Assembly (NCBI GenBank): GCA_910578455.1
Contig: CAJTQA010000020.1
Location: forward strand, 1-55,536
Direction: 5' to 3'
Length of the DNA stretch: 55,536 nt
Source of the DNA: an uncultured Dorea sp.
GTDB taxonomy: Bacteria > Bacillota > Clostridia > Lachnospirales > Lachnospiraceae
In this document: positions 1 through 9,698 of the stretch, piece by piece
Layout: each line of letters starts with the position of its first letter
How positions within the stretch are numbered: position 1 is the stretch's first letter
Position numbers and translations under genes: made by a program
Notes under the pieces: generated by a model
Told to the model about the DNA's origin: nothing
Databases searched by the model: none
What the model saw: only the letters and a program-made list of their open reading frames with translations

Positions 1-51
1 TTTTCATAACTTGTTTGTGCCTTGAGCGAAGCGAAAGGAATGATAAAAAAC

Positions 52-1230
52 ATGACAGATATACAGGAAATGGAGACAGCCCTTCCGGTAGCCCCGCTCA
101 AGATCGCGGCGCTGGAAAGCTGCACAGATTTAGGACATAAAGTAAACGACTACATCGTGAGATTCCGTCAGGAAACGTTCGGCACGTCTGTAAGCTCGCC
201 CCTCTTTTCCAGCTATAAGCTGGACAACTATCTCATCGGATGCCAATGCCCGCGTTTTGGCACGGGTGAGGCAAAGGGGCTGCTCAGCGAATCCGTCCGC
301 GGAAAAGACCTTTTCGTGATGGTGGATGTCTGCAACTACAGCCTGACTTACACGGTAAACGGCCATCCCAACCACATGTCGCCGGATGACCACTATCAGG
401 ATGTAAAGCGCATTATTTCCGCCGCCAACGGTAAGGCCCACAGGGTGAACGTAATCATGCCCTTCCTCTATGAAAGCCGCCAGCACAAGCGCACGAAACG
501 GGAGTCTCTCGACTGCGCCTTCGCGCTGCAGGAGCTTGCTAACATGGGAGTGGACAATATCATCACTTTCGATGCCCATGACCCCAGGGTTCAAAACGCG
601 ATCCCTCTTAAGGGGTTCGACAATTTCAGCCCTGCCTATCAGTTTATGAAAGCGCTGCTACGTACGGTTCCTGACATCAATGCAGATAAAGAGCACCTGA
701 TGGTCATCAGCCCGGATGAAGGCGCCATGCACCGCGCCGTCTATTTTTCCAATGTCATTGGCGTTGATATGGGCATGTTCTACAAGCGCCGCGATTACTC
801 CAAGATCGTGGGCGGGAAAAACCCTATCGTGGCTCATGAGTTCCTTGGGGACAATATCTCCGGCAAAGATGTGATCATCATCGACGATATGATATCCTCC
901 GGGGAGAGCATGCTTGACGTGGCAAAGCAGATAAAAGAACGGGGCGCAGGCCGGGTGTTTGTATGCACTACTTTCGGACTCTTCACAGACGGTTTCGGCA
1001 AGTTTGACGATTACTATGAAAAAGGCTACATTGACAGGGTGATCACCACAAACCTTACCTATCTTCCGCCCTGTGCAAAAGAAAAGCCCTATTTTGTCAC
1101 AGCGGACATGAGCAAATTCATCGCGCTCATCATTGACTCATTGAATCATGACATTCCCATAAGTTCCGTCATGGTTCCAACTGACAGGATTCATAAGCTG
1201 CTGGACAATCATAATCAAAAAAGAAAATAA
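52..1230 (+). CDS. prs: Ribose-phosphate pyrophosphokinase, long form
   Basis: Makes PRPP from ribose 5-phosphate and ATP for nucleotide, His and Trp synthesis in the cytosol. The product has both family signatures: the FDAHD segment near residues 173-177 and the PRPP loop IIDDMISSGES near 276-286, plus a flexible-loop-like stretch around 138-147. At about 392 residues it is much longer than the usual ~315-residue enzyme, with an N-terminal extension and insertions. I chose ATG at 52, with AAGGA about 12 nt upstream; ATG 40 and TTG 22 are in-frame alternatives but ATG 40 abuts the SD. It ends at a hairpin shared with the convergent deacetylase gene. The long form may be a Prs paralogue with altered regulation; the function call itself is firm. 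Confidence 0.9.
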   Translation: MTDIQEMETALPVAPLKIAALESCTDLGHKVNDYIVRFRQETFGTSVSSPLFSSYKLDNYLIGCQCPRFGTGEAKGLLSESVRGKDLFVMVDVCNYSLTYTVNGHPNHMSPDDHYQDVKRIISAANGKAHRVNVIMPFLYESRQHKRTKRESLDCAFALQELANMGVDNIITFDAHDPRVQNAIPLKGFDNFSPAYQFMKALLRTVPDINADKEHLMVISPDEGAMHRAVYFSNVIGVDMGMFYKRRDYSKIVGGKNPIVAHEFLGDNISGKDVIIIDDMISSGESMLDVAKQIKERGAGRVFVCTTFGLFTDGFGKFDDYYEKGYIDRVITTNLTYLPPCAKEKPYFVTADMSKFIALIIDSLNHDIPISSVMVPTDRIHKLLDNHNQKRK

Positions 1231-1244
1231 CAGTAATACATTAA

Positions 1245-1276
1245 GAGGCTGCTGTCACTTCCCGGACAGCAGCCTC
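1245..1276. terminator. Bidirectional intrinsic terminator
   Basis: A perfect 12-bp inverted repeat (arms 1245-1256 and 1265-1276, 8-nt loop) lies between the convergent ends of prs and the deacetylase gene. The stem is GC-rich; the flanks are AT-rich but lack a long T run on either side, so efficiency is uncertain. Confidence 0.7.
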
Positions 1277-1282
1277 TATTCA

Positions 1283-2731
1283 TTACTTTGTAAAATCTGT
1301 ATATTTTCCGCCGTTTTTAAGCTTTTTCTCCTTTGCGGCCGCAAGTTCCGACACCGTCACAAGCTGATAACCCGCATCTTCCAGTCTCGGGATAAGGTCA
1401 AGCGCGGCATCTACCGTTTCTGAATGTATGTCATGCATCAGTATGACATCTCCGTCTCCCACCTGTTTCATCACAGTATCAACCGTCTTTTTGGCATCCC
1501 TCGTCTTCCAGTCAAGCGTATCGATGTTCCATAGAATCATCGGCAGCCCTACATTCGCTTTCACTGTATCATTAATCGCGCCATACGGGGGTCTCATCAC
1601 CGTTGCCTTGTTTCCTGCTGCCTCTTCCAGCTTATCATTTGTATCATTCATCTGTTTCTGTATGGCATCAGGACCCATCTTAGTAAGATTCGGATGGTTG
1701 AAAGAATGGCTGCCAAGCTCGCATCCTATCTTCTTCATCTTTTTCACTGCATCCTTGTACTGGGAAACTTTCTGTCCAAGCATGAAGAACGTCGCATGGG
1801 CATCATATTTCTCAAGCGCATCCAAAAGCTCTTCCGTCCGCTTTCCCGGCCCGTCGTCAAAAGTAAGCGCAACCATAGGCTTATCCCGGTCAATGTCCAT
1901 CTCCTTCTTAGACACTACCTGCCCCTTCTCGTCAAAAGTGTAATGTGCCAGCCCAATCTTCACTTCACCGGTGGCCATCCTTCCGTCGCCCTCAAAATAA
2001 TACTTTTTCTTTTTCACATCCTGCCAGCCGACAAGAGCGGCGCCATTTTTCCCAAGATAATAGCGATCCTCTCCCTGCTTCTTCCAGGTGTTTTTCTGCA
2101 TTATGCCTTTTTTATTGAAATAATAAGTTTTATTGTTGATCTGCTGCCAGCCGGTCACCTTTACCCCGTCTTCGCCAAAATAGTAAAGGTTCGCTTTCGA
2201 CTCCACAAAATCATTGGTCACATAGGAATTGTCATACTTTTTAAACTTATCTTTATCCCACGTCCCCACTGGGTTTTTCACCTTGAGCTTCCCATCCGTA
2301 ATTGTCAGCTTGAGATGCTTTTTCCAGTCCTTTTCGACCTTTTTCATAAGCTCTTTTTCCAATGTCAGCTTAATCCCGTAGGATCCTTCCACAGCCGGGT
2401 CGGCCTTGGAAGTTATCGTATACCCTTTCCCGCTCTTTAAGTCATTCACAAAATCCTTTGCCGTATACTTCTTCTTTTTGTCAAGCACCGCGTCCGGGTC
2501 TTTCGTAATCTTCACTTCCACGGTCAGCGCCGGCATCTCCGCGTCCTTAAGCATCTCTATATTTGTCGCTATAAGCTCCACTTCCGCCGTTTTCCTCAGG
2601 ATTGCCGCAACTGTAAAGCACAAAATAAAAAATGCGAAAACTCCAAAAACGGCAGCGGCAATGTGCAGCCGCCTTGCCCTTTCACGATGTTTTTTTAATT
2701 CTTGTATTCTTCGTGTCCTTTTATCTGTCAT
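1283..2731 (-). CDS. Membrane-anchored polysaccharide deacetylase with cell-wall-binding repeats
   Basis: A 482-residue surface enzyme of the NodB/carbohydrate esterase 4 fold, expected to remove acetyl groups from peptidoglycan or another cell-wall glycan. Order: basic N-terminus, one membrane segment (about 22-45), an extracellular linker domain (about 55-160), aromatic/glycine-rich choline- or glucan-binding-type repeats (about 183-275), then NodB (about 285-460). All catalytic motifs are present: TFDDG 290-294, HSFNHP 342-347, RPPYG 380-384 and LMHD 431-434. The anchor and wall-binding repeats fit a housekeeping role in wall maturation. It stands alone with its own promoter at 2774-2802 and converges on prs. 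Exact substrate cannot be read from sequence. Confidence 0.9.
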   Translation of the reverse strand: MTDKRTRRIQELKKHRERARRLHIAAAVFGVFAFFILCFTVAAILRKTAEVELIATNIEMLKDAEMPALTVEVKITKDPDAVLDKKKKYTAKDFVNDLKSGKGYTITSKADPAVEGSYGIKLTLEKELMKKVEKDWKKHLKLTITDGKLKVKNPVGTWDKDKFKKYDNSYVTNDFVESKANLYYFGEDGVKVTGWQQINNKTYYFNKKGIMQKNTWKKQGEDRYYLGKNGAALVGWQDVKKKKYYFEGDGRMATGEVKIGLAHYTFDEKGQVVSKKEMDIDRDKPMVALTFDDGPGKRTEELLDALEKYDAHATFFMLGQKVSQYKDAVKKMKKIGCELGSHSFNHPNLTKMGPDAIQKQMNDTNDKLEEAAGNKATVMRPPYGAINDTVKANVGLPMILWNIDTLDWKTRDAKKTVDTVMKQVGDGDVILMHDIHSETVDAALDLIPRLEDAGYQLVTVSELAAAKEKKLKNGGKYTDFTK

Positions 2732-2773
2732 CAGTATGTTCCCCCATTGGCGTTCACGTTAACCGCCATAAGT

Positions 2774-2802
2774 AGTATACCGTACTTCGACATAATTCGC
2801 AA
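2774..2802 (-). promoter_or_regulatory. Sigma-A-type promoter for the deacetylase gene
   Basis: On the minus strand, TTGCGA (2797-2802) and TATACT (2774-2779) are separated by exactly 17 nt, about 43 nt before the ATG. This is a near-consensus vegetative promoter. The rest of the interval 2803-2874 shows no GC-rich hairpin, so the end of the serA operon has no obvious intrinsic terminator. Confidence 0.65.
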
Positions 2803-2874
2803 TGAACTGGCTTAAAACATTTCTTAATAATTATTGAACATATTTGACGATTTTATTAAGCTCATTTAATTATT

Positions 2875-4038
2875 TTAGCGAATTACCCTTACCCTGAGCA
2901 CCTCATTTACGGCACGGAGGTCATCCGCGACGCCGTCCGGCACATCGGAGTCGATATCAATCATCGTGTAGGCGTATCCGCCCTTACTCTTGTTGGTCAT
3001 GTCAGCGATATTCATATTATCTTTCGCCAGTATCCGCGTAAACTGCCCGATCATATTCGGCACGTTATGGTGCAGAAGGACAATCCTTGTATTTTGCCCC
3101 CGGTATCCCATGTCACAGTCCGGATAGTTGACAGAATGACGGATATTTCCATGCTCCAGGAAATTCCGGATCTCTTTCACCGCCATCTTCGCACAGTTAT
3201 CCTCAGATTCTTCTGTAGAAGCCCCGAGATGCGGAATTACGATAGCGCCCTTCACGCCCACGATCTCCGGCGTAGGAAAATCCGTCACATAATGTTTCAC
3301 CCGCCCGGAAACCAAGGCATCCACCATGGCCTCCTCGTCCACCAGGGTATTTCTCGCAAAATTTAAGATTACAACTTCATTTTTCATCAAGTCAATGGCA
3401 TTTCTGTCAATCATTCCCCTGGTACTTTCCATTGCCGGCACATGCACGGTAATGTAGTCGCATTCCTTGTAGATTTCATCCACGGTCTTTGCATGGCGGA
3501 TGCTTCTTGAAAGCCTCCACGCCGAATCCACAGACACATATGGGTCAAACCCGTACACATCCATGCCCAGGTTCGTCGCCGCATTGGCAACTAAGACCCC
3601 GATAGCCCCAAGGCCGATGACTCCAAGCTTTTTCCCTTCCAGCTCGCATCCAGCGAAAGCTTTTTTCGCTTTCTCAGCGTCTTTCGCAATATTGCCGTCC
3701 TCTTCATTTTCCTGCACCCAATTGATGCCGCCGATAATGTCCCTGGACGCAAGCAGCATCCCTGCGATTACCAGCTCCTTCACCCCGTTTGCGTTGGCTC
3801 CCGGCGTGTTGAATACTACGATTCCCTCCTCGGCGCACCGATCCAGAGGAATATTGTTCACTCCCGCCCCCGCCCTGGCGATTGCTTTCAGTTCCTTCCC
3901 GAACTCCATGTCATGCATGGCTGCGCTCCTTACCAGGATGGCGTCTGCTTTTTCCGCGCTGCTCGGCACGTACTCCTCTGTAAAGTTCTGGATGCCCACT
4001 TCAGAAATCGGATTCAGGCAATGATATTTATATCCCAT
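2875..4038 (-). CDS. serA: D-3-phosphoglycerate dehydrogenase
   Basis: Oxidises 3-phosphoglycerate to 3-phosphohydroxypyruvate, the first step of serine synthesis. The 387-residue protein has the NAD-binding GLGAIG (142-147), the catalytic Arg 229, Glu 258 and His 270 in their usual contexts (NFAR, TPEI, PHLGAS), and a C-terminal ACT domain (about 318-387) that may bind serine for feedback control. It lacks the extra ASB domain of long SerA forms. Its ATG overlaps the serC stop by one base (TAATG), and a GAGGAGGAG ribosome site lies inside the serC end, so the two are translationally coupled. Last gene of the leu/ilv/ser operon. Confidence 0.95.
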   Translation of the reverse strand: MGYKYHCLNPISEVGIQNFTEEYVPSSAEKADAILVRSAAMHDMEFGKELKAIARAGAGVNNIPLDRCAEEGIVVFNTPGANANGVKELVIAGMLLASRDIIGGINWVQENEEDGNIAKDAEKAKKAFAGCELEGKKLGVIGLGAIGVLVANAATNLGMDVYGFDPYVSVDSAWRLSRSIRHAKTVDEIYKECDYITVHVPAMESTRGMIDRNAIDLMKNEVVILNFARNTLVDEEAMVDALVSGRVKHYVTDFPTPEIVGVKGAIVIPHLGASTEESEDNCAKMAVKEIRNFLEHGNIRHSVNYPDCDMGYRGQNTRIVLLHHNVPNMIGQFTRILAKDNMNIADMTNKSKGGYAYTMIDIDSDVPDGVADDLRAVNEVLRVRVIR

Positions 4039-5123
4039 TACAGATTCTCCTCCTCAAACTTCTTCATAAACGCCACAAGCGCCTCCACTCCCTCTATAGG
4101 CATGGCATTATAAATGCTTGCGCGCATCCCGCCGACGCTGCGGTGCCCCTTAAGGCTCTCTAAGCCGGCCGCCTTCGCCTCTTTCACGAATTTTGCGTCA
4201 AGCTCGCCATCGCCCGTCATAAAAGTAACATTCATAAGAGAACGGTCTTTCGGGTTCACCGAAGACTTAAACAGGCGGCTCTCCTCCAGATAGTCATAGA
4301 GAATCCCGGCCTTTTTCTCGTTGCGCTCCTTCATGGCGGCAAGCCCTCCCTGCTTTTTCAGCCACTTGAACACTTTGCCGCACATATAGATGCTGTACGC
4401 AGGCGGCGTATTATAAAGAGACCTGGCATCCGCATGGATCTTGTATGTCAGCATGGAAGGCGTTCCCGGGAGCACATCCTCACGGATCAGGTCCTCACGG
4501 ATAATGACGATCGCCATGCCCGCAGGACCCACATTCTTCTGCACCCCTCCGTAGATCAGGCCGTATTTCGTCACGTCAACCGGCTCCGACAAGAAACAGG
4601 AGGATACGTCCGCCACGAGAGGCTTTCCCTTTGTATTCGGAAGTTCCCTGAATTTCGTTCCGTAGATCGTATTATTCTCACAGATATACACATAATCCGC
4701 CTCCTCGGAAACCGGCAGGTCCGAGCAGTCCGGGATATAGGAAAATGTCTGATCCTTTGAGGATGCGATCACATTCACCTTCCCGTATTTTTTCGCCTCA
4801 TCACATGCTTTCTTCGCAAACTGCCCGGTGACGATATAGTCCGCCACGCCGTTTTTCATCAGGTTCATGGGAATCATGGCAAACTGGGTGGACGCCCCGC
4901 CCTGCAGGAACAATACTTTATAATTGTCCGGAATCCCCATAAGGTCGCGGATATCCGCCTCCGCCGCATCAATAATCTCCTGAAAAGGTTTTGAGCGGTG
5001 ACTCATCTCCATCACAGACATCCCGGAACCGTTGTAGTCCAGCATCTCCTCTGCCGCCTCTCTTAACACTTCCTCCGGTAAAACCGCCGGTCCTGCCGAA
5101 AAATTGTACGCTCTGCCCATCAT
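4038..5123 (-). CDS. serC: Phosphoserine aminotransferase
   Basis: PLP enzyme converting 3-phosphohydroxypyruvate and glutamate to phosphoserine; it may also act in pyridoxal synthesis. Length of 361 residues is normal for the family. The PLP lysine is K196 in GGVQKNVGPAG, with the phosphate-binding GGASTQF at 75-81. An alternative start at the second Met is possible (MMGRAYNFSAGP). It directly precedes serA with a one-base overlap and follows ilvB by 35 bases. No serB (phosphoserine phosphatase) is present nearby, so that step is encoded elsewhere. Confidence 0.95.
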   Translation of the reverse strand: MMGRAYNFSAGPAVLPEEVLREAAEEMLDYNGSGMSVMEMSHRSKPFQEIIDAAEADIRDLMGIPDNYKVLFLQGGASTQFAMIPMNLMKNGVADYIVTGQFAKKACDEAKKYGKVNVIASSKDQTFSYIPDCSDLPVSEEADYVYICENNTIYGTKFRELPNTKGKPLVADVSSCFLSEPVDVTKYGLIYGGVQKNVGPAGMAIVIIREDLIREDVLPGTPSMLTYKIHADARSLYNTPPAYSIYMCGKVFKWLKKQGGLAAMKERNEKKAGILYDYLEESRLFKSSVNPKDRSLMNVTFMTGDGELDAKFVKEAKAAGLESLKGHRSVGGMRASIYNAMPIEGVEALVAFMKKFEEENL

Positions 5124-5158
5124 CTATTCCTCCATTTTCCTGTATGCTGCCATTCCTT

Positions 5159-6841
5159 CTACTTATTTTTCTCCGCCAGGTCTTTCTCGTCAAATGCCTC
5201 GCTGATGGCCGCACCCGGCGCCACCATCGGCCACACCTTATCGTCGCAGTCAATCTGGCAGTCGATGACAACCGGTTTCCCAAGTGTCAAAGCCCTCGCA
5301 AATGCATCTGCAAATTCCTCGCGGCTTGCCGCCCGGATGCCCTTTGCACCCATAGCCTCTGCAAGTTTCACAAAATCTACGGCATCGTTGAGCACCGTAG
5401 CCGAATACCTCTGCCCGTAGAACAGGTTCTGCCACTGGCGCACCATGCCGAGAACATGATTGTTTACCACTACCTGGATAACCGGGATATTGTGGCGCAC
5501 CGCAGTTGCAATCTCATTCATATTCATACGGAAACACCCGTCGCCCGCCACATTTACCACAACCTTATCCGGCCTTCCCATCTTTGCCCCAAGAGACGCT
5601 CCAAGGCCGTACCCCATGGTACCAAGCCCGCCCGAGGTAAGGAAAGTCCTTGGCATCGTATACTTGTAAAACTGCGCCGCCCACATCTGATGCTGCCCGA
5701 CTTCCGTCACGATGACCGCGTCGCCTCCTGTCTGGCGGTAGATTTCCTCCACCACATAAGGCCCGGTAAGCGCCTCGGGATGGTAGGTCATAGGATATTT
5801 CTCCTTATAATCCATGATCTTTTCCATCCACTGCGGATGGCTCTGCTGCTCCAGGCGCTTATTCAATATACTGAGGACTACTTTTAAGTCTCCCACAACG
5901 CCCTCGGTGATAAGGACATTTTTATTCATCTCCGCCGCATCCACATCCACCTGAAGGATCTTGGCGTTTTTGGCAAATTTCTTCGCATTGCCCGTCACCC
6001 GGTCGCTGAACCTTGCGCCCAGCACGATCAGAAGGTCGCACTCGCTGACCCCGTAGTTGGAGGTCTTTGTGCCATGCATCCCCAGCATCCCTGTATAGCG
6101 CGCATCCGTTCCCGGAAATGCGCCCTTGCCCATCAGACTGTCGGTAACCGGAGCGTCCACCTTCTCTGCAAATACTTTAAGCTCCTCGCTGGCCTCGGAG
6201 AGCACCGCGCCTCCGCCCACAAAGATATAAGGTTTCTTTGACTTCTGAATCATCTTAACCGCATTGTCAATCTCTTCCTCATTAATCTCCCAGGAAGGAC
6301 AACACACTCCGGGCTGCACGCTCTGGTACTCTGCTTTTTCAGCCGTCACATCCTTCGGAATGTCAATAAGCACCGGCCCCGGCCTACCCGATTTGGCAAT
6401 GACAAATGCTTTTCGGATCGTCTCCGCCAGTTTCCTTACATCCTTTACTATATAATTATGCTTGGTAATGGGCATGGTGATGCCTGCAATGTCAATTTCC
6501 TGAAAACTGTCCTTTCCAAGCAGCGCCACGCCCACGTTGCACGTAATCGCAACAACCGGAATGGAATCCATGTAAGCCGTGGCAATACCTGTCACCAGGT
6601 TCGTCGCCCCCGGCCCGCTGGTCGCAAAGCATACGCCCACCTTTCCTGTCGCCCTCGCATAGCCGTCCGCCGCATGTGCCGCCCCCTGCTCGTGGGAGGT
6701 CAGAATATGCGTAATCTCATTGCTGTGCTTATATAATTCATCATACACATTGAGGATTGCACCACCCGGATATCCGAATACGGTGTCTACACCCTGCTCT
6801 TTCAGACATTCGATAACTATCTGTGACCCTGTAAGCTGCAT
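5159..6841 (-). CDS. ilvB: Acetolactate synthase, large (catalytic) subunit
   Basis: Thiamine-diphosphate enzyme condensing two pyruvates, or pyruvate with 2-oxobutyrate, at the start of valine/leucine/isoleucine synthesis. The 560 residues show the catalytic Glu 51 (SHEQGAAHAADG), the ThDP/Mg motif beginning GDG at 433-435 and ending in NN at 460-461, and the FAD-binding central domain. An AAAGGAG site precedes the ATG. It sits 36 bases after ilvD. The regulatory subunit gene ilvN is not next to it, although the two are commonly adjacent, so a small subunit must come from elsewhere or the enzyme works without one. The anabolic context argues against the catabolic AlsS form. Confidence 0.93.
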   Translation of the reverse strand: MQLTGSQIVIECLKEQGVDTVFGYPGGAILNVYDELYKHSNEITHILTSHEQGAAHAADGYARATGKVGVCFATSGPGATNLVTGIATAYMDSIPVVAITCNVGVALLGKDSFQEIDIAGITMPITKHNYIVKDVRKLAETIRKAFVIAKSGRPGPVLIDIPKDVTAEKAEYQSVQPGVCCPSWEINEEEIDNAVKMIQKSKKPYIFVGGGAVLSEASEELKVFAEKVDAPVTDSLMGKGAFPGTDARYTGMLGMHGTKTSNYGVSECDLLIVLGARFSDRVTGNAKKFAKNAKILQVDVDAAEMNKNVLITEGVVGDLKVVLSILNKRLEQQSHPQWMEKIMDYKEKYPMTYHPEALTGPYVVEEIYRQTGGDAVIVTEVGQHQMWAAQFYKYTMPRTFLTSGGLGTMGYGLGASLGAKMGRPDKVVVNVAGDGCFRMNMNEIATAVRHNIPVIQVVVNNHVLGMVRQWQNLFYGQRYSATVLNDAVDFVKLAEAMGAKGIRAASREEFADAFARALTLGKPVVIDCQIDCDDKVWPMVAPGAAISEAFDEKDLAEKNK

Positions 6842-6877
6842 ATCTTTAAAATCTCCTTTATCTTCTACGTTTCTATA

Positions 6878-8548
6878 CTAATTCTTCGGAATCTCCAGGA
6901 TCGCTCCCCGGTTTCCTGAAGTCACCATGGACGCGTATCTTGCCAGATATCCGCTTGTCACCTTCGGCTCTCTCGGCTGCCAGTTTTCTCTCCTCCTTGA
7001 AAGCTCCTCGTCGGAGACCGCAAGCTCAAGCTTTAAATTCGGGATATCAATTTTAATGATATCTCCCTCCTCTACTAACGCGATTGGTCCGCCTACCGCC
7101 GCCTCCGGCGATACATGGCCGATGGACGCGCCTCTGGACGCACCGCTGAACCGCCCGTCCGTGATCAGGGCAACACTGGAGCCAAGGCCCATGCCTGCGA
7201 TTGCCGAAGTCGGATTCAGCATCTCCCGCATGCCAGGCCCTCCTTTCGGACCCTCATAGCGGATAACGACCACATCTCCTGCCACGATCTTTCCGCCCTT
7301 GATCGCGTCGATGGCATCTTCCTCACAGTCAAACACCCTCGCCGGGCCTTCATGCACAAGCATCTCCTCCACAACCGCAGAGCGCTTGACCACGCTGCCG
7401 TCCGGCGCAAGATTGCCCTTGAGCACCGCAAGTCCGCCTGTCTTTGAATACGGGTTGTCAATGGGGCGGATAACCTCAGGATCCCGATTTACCGCATCCT
7501 TAATATTCTCCCCCACGGTCTTTCCTGTCACGGTCATGCAGTCCGTGTGGAGCAGACCCTTTTTATCCAGCTCATTCATCACCGCATACACGCCGCCTGC
7601 CTCGTTAAGGTCTTCCATGTAAGTCGGGCCTGCCGGCGCCAGATGGCAGAGGTTCGGCGTCTTCTCGCTGATGCCGTTTGCAAAATCAATCTCAAAATCC
7701 ATGCCGATCTCATGGGCAATCGCCGGGAGATGGAGCATGCTGTTGGTAGAGCAGCCAAGAGCCATGTCAACCGTCAGCGCATTCAGTATGGCATCCTCGG
7801 TCATAATGTCCAGCGGGCGGATATTTCTCTCATACATCTCCATAACTTTCATGCCTGCCTGCTTTGCCAGGCGGATACGCTCAGAGTAGACCGCCGGAAT
7901 CGTTCCGTTTCCGCCAAGGCCCATGCCAAGCACTTCGGTCAGGCAGTTCATACTGTTGGCCGTGTACATGCCGGAGCAGGACCCGCATGTAGGGCAGGTC
8001 TTATTCTCAAATTCCAAAAGCCCCTCATCGGAAAGGTTTCCCGCCGCGTTGGCTCCTACCGCCTCGAACATGCTGGAAAGGCTGGTCTTTTTCCCCTGCA
8101 CGCGCCCCGCAAGCATCGGGCCTCCGCTGACAAATACAGTCGGCACATTGATCCTCGCCGCCGCCATCAAAAGCCCCGGCACATTCTTATCGCAGTTGGG
8201 CACCATCACAAGAGCATCAAACTGATGGGCCAAAGCCATGGCCTCCGTAGAATCCGCAATCAGATCCCTTGTCACCAGAGAATACTTCATGCCGATATGC
8301 CCCATAGCGATCCCGTCGCACACCGCGATAGCCGGGAACACGATCGGCGTTCCGCCGGCCATGGAAACGCCCTGCTTTACGGCATTCACAATCTTATCTA
8401 AATTCATGTGGCCCGGAACAATCTCGTTGTAAGAGCTAACGATGCCCACTAACGGACGCTCCATCTCCTCCTTGGTGAGACCCAGCGCATTGAATAAAGA
8501 GCGGTGGGGGGCCTGCTGTTTTCCTTTTGTAACTGTATCACTTTTCAT
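6878..8548 (-). CDS. ilvD: Dihydroxy-acid dehydratase
   Basis: Iron-sulfur dehydratase turning 2,3-dihydroxy-isovalerate and -methylvalerate into the 2-oxo acids of branched-chain amino acid synthesis. Length (556) and motifs fit: Cys 119 in NCDKNVPG and the cluster-ligand region CPTCGSCSG at 185-193, plus CDGIAMGH around 77-84. A strong AGGAGG site precedes the ATG. It lies 24 bases downstream of leuB and 36 upstream of ilvB. ilvC and ilvE, which bracket this step in the pathway, are not in the window. Confidence 0.95.
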   Translation of the reverse strand: MKSDTVTKGKQQAPHRSLFNALGLTKEEMERPLVGIVSSYNEIVPGHMNLDKIVNAVKQGVSMAGGTPIVFPAIAVCDGIAMGHIGMKYSLVTRDLIADSTEAMALAHQFDALVMVPNCDKNVPGLLMAAARINVPTVFVSGGPMLAGRVQGKKTSLSSMFEAVGANAAGNLSDEGLLEFENKTCPTCGSCSGMYTANSMNCLTEVLGMGLGGNGTIPAVYSERIRLAKQAGMKVMEMYERNIRPLDIMTEDAILNALTVDMALGCSTNSMLHLPAIAHEIGMDFEIDFANGISEKTPNLCHLAPAGPTYMEDLNEAGGVYAVMNELDKKGLLHTDCMTVTGKTVGENIKDAVNRDPEVIRPIDNPYSKTGGLAVLKGNLAPDGSVVKRSAVVEEMLVHEGPARVFDCEEDAIDAIKGGKIVAGDVVVIRYEGPKGGPGMREMLNPTSAIAGMGLGSSVALITDGRFSGASRGASIGHVSPEAAVGGPIALVEEGDIIKIDIPNLKLELAVSDEELSRRRENWQPREPKVTSGYLARYASMVTSGNRGAILEIPKN

Positions 8549-8572
8549 GGTTTTATCCTCCTAATTTTCCTG

Positions 8573-9658
8573 TTATGCGATATAAGATGCAATTAAGTCT
8601 CCCATCTCTGCTGTCCCCACCTGGGTCTTGCCCTCGGACATGATGTCGATGGTGCGGTAGCCTTCTTTCAGGACTTTTGCCACCGCGGACTCGATGGCGT
8701 CCGCCTCTTTGTCAAGGTCAAAGCTGAAACGGAGCATCATGGCTGCGGACAGTATGGTTGCGATGGGGTTCGCGATTCCTTTTCCCGCGATATCCGGCGC
8801 GGAACCGCCGCTTGGCTCATAGAGGCCGAACTTTGTCTCGTTTAAGCTGGCGCTTGCCAGCATTCCGATGGAGCCTGTCACCATACTGGCCTCATCGGAG
8901 AGGATGTCTCCGAACATATTCTCCGTCAGCACTACGTCGAACTGTTTCGGATTCTTTACAAGCTGCATAGCGCAGTTGTCTACAAGCATATGTTCTAAGG
9001 CTACTTCCGGGTAATCCTTCGCAACCTCCTCAACCACCTTTCTCCAGAGCCTAGAGGAGTCAAGCACATTCGCCTTGTCAACACTGGTCACTTTCTTTCC
9101 GCGTTTCATGGCAATGTCAAAGGCGCGCCTAGCAATCCTTCGGATCTCATTTTCATTATATGTAAGGGAGTCATAGGCAGTCAGCACTCCGTCCTCCTCC
9201 ACGGTCTTCCTCTCGCCGAAGTAAAGGCCGCCGGTCAGCTCCCGCATGATCATAAGGTCAAATCCGCCCTCCGTGATCTCTTCCTTCAGCGGGCATGCCC
9301 CCTTGAGCTCGTCATAGAGAATCGCAGGACGTAAGTTCGCAAACAGGTTCAGCGCCTTGCGGATTGCCAAAAGCCCTGCCTCCGGGCGCTTTGACGGCTC
9401 AAGCTGATACCACGGGGAGGTCTTCGCATCCCCTCCGATGGAACCCATAAGCACTGCGCCGCACTTCTTCGCCTCGGCAATGGTCTCATCGGTGAGCGGC
9501 ACCCCGTGTACGTCTATAGATGCTCCCCCCAGCAAAAGCTGAGTATAATCACAGGTATGCCCGTAAGTTTTTGCTGTCGCGTCAAGCACCTTCATTGCCT
9601 CCGTGACAATCTCCGGCCCGATTCCGTCGCCTTTAATCACTCCAATGTTCAGATTCAT
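8573..9658 (-). CDS. leuB: 3-isopropylmalate dehydrogenase
   Basis: NAD-dependent oxidative decarboxylation of 3-isopropylmalate in leucine synthesis. The 361-residue protein begins with the typical IGVIKGDGIGPEIV segment and has the family's DNCAMQLVKNPKQFDVV and NMFGDILSDEA regions that bind substrate and metal. First gene of the operon leuB-ilvD-ilvB-serC-serA, with promoter at 9699-9727 and a long AAGGAAGGA ribosome site. leuA, leuC and leuD are absent from the window. The untranslated leader is only about 35 nt, too short for a T-box or attenuator. Confidence 0.95.
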   Translation of the reverse strand: MNLNIGVIKGDGIGPEIVTEAMKVLDATAKTYGHTCDYTQLLLGGASIDVHGVPLTDETIAEAKKCGAVLMGSIGGDAKTSPWYQLEPSKRPEAGLLAIRKALNLFANLRPAILYDELKGACPLKEEITEGGFDLMIMRELTGGLYFGERKTVEEDGVLTAYDSLTYNENEIRRIARRAFDIAMKRGKKVTSVDKANVLDSSRLWRKVVEEVAKDYPEVALEHMLVDNCAMQLVKNPKQFDVVLTENMFGDILSDEASMVTGSIGMLASASLNETKFGLYEPSGGSAPDIAGKGIANPIATILSAAMMLRFSFDLDKEADAIESAVAKVLKEGYRTIDIMSEGKTQVGTAEMGDLIASYIA

Positions 9659-9698
9659 CGTTTATCTTCCTTCCTTTATCCAAAAACCTATGTTTTTT

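Noticed and set aside
1694..2440. 248-codon plus-strand open frame opposite the deacetylase gene
   Set aside because: Shadow of a gene with complete NodB motifs on the other strand; no SD or family features.
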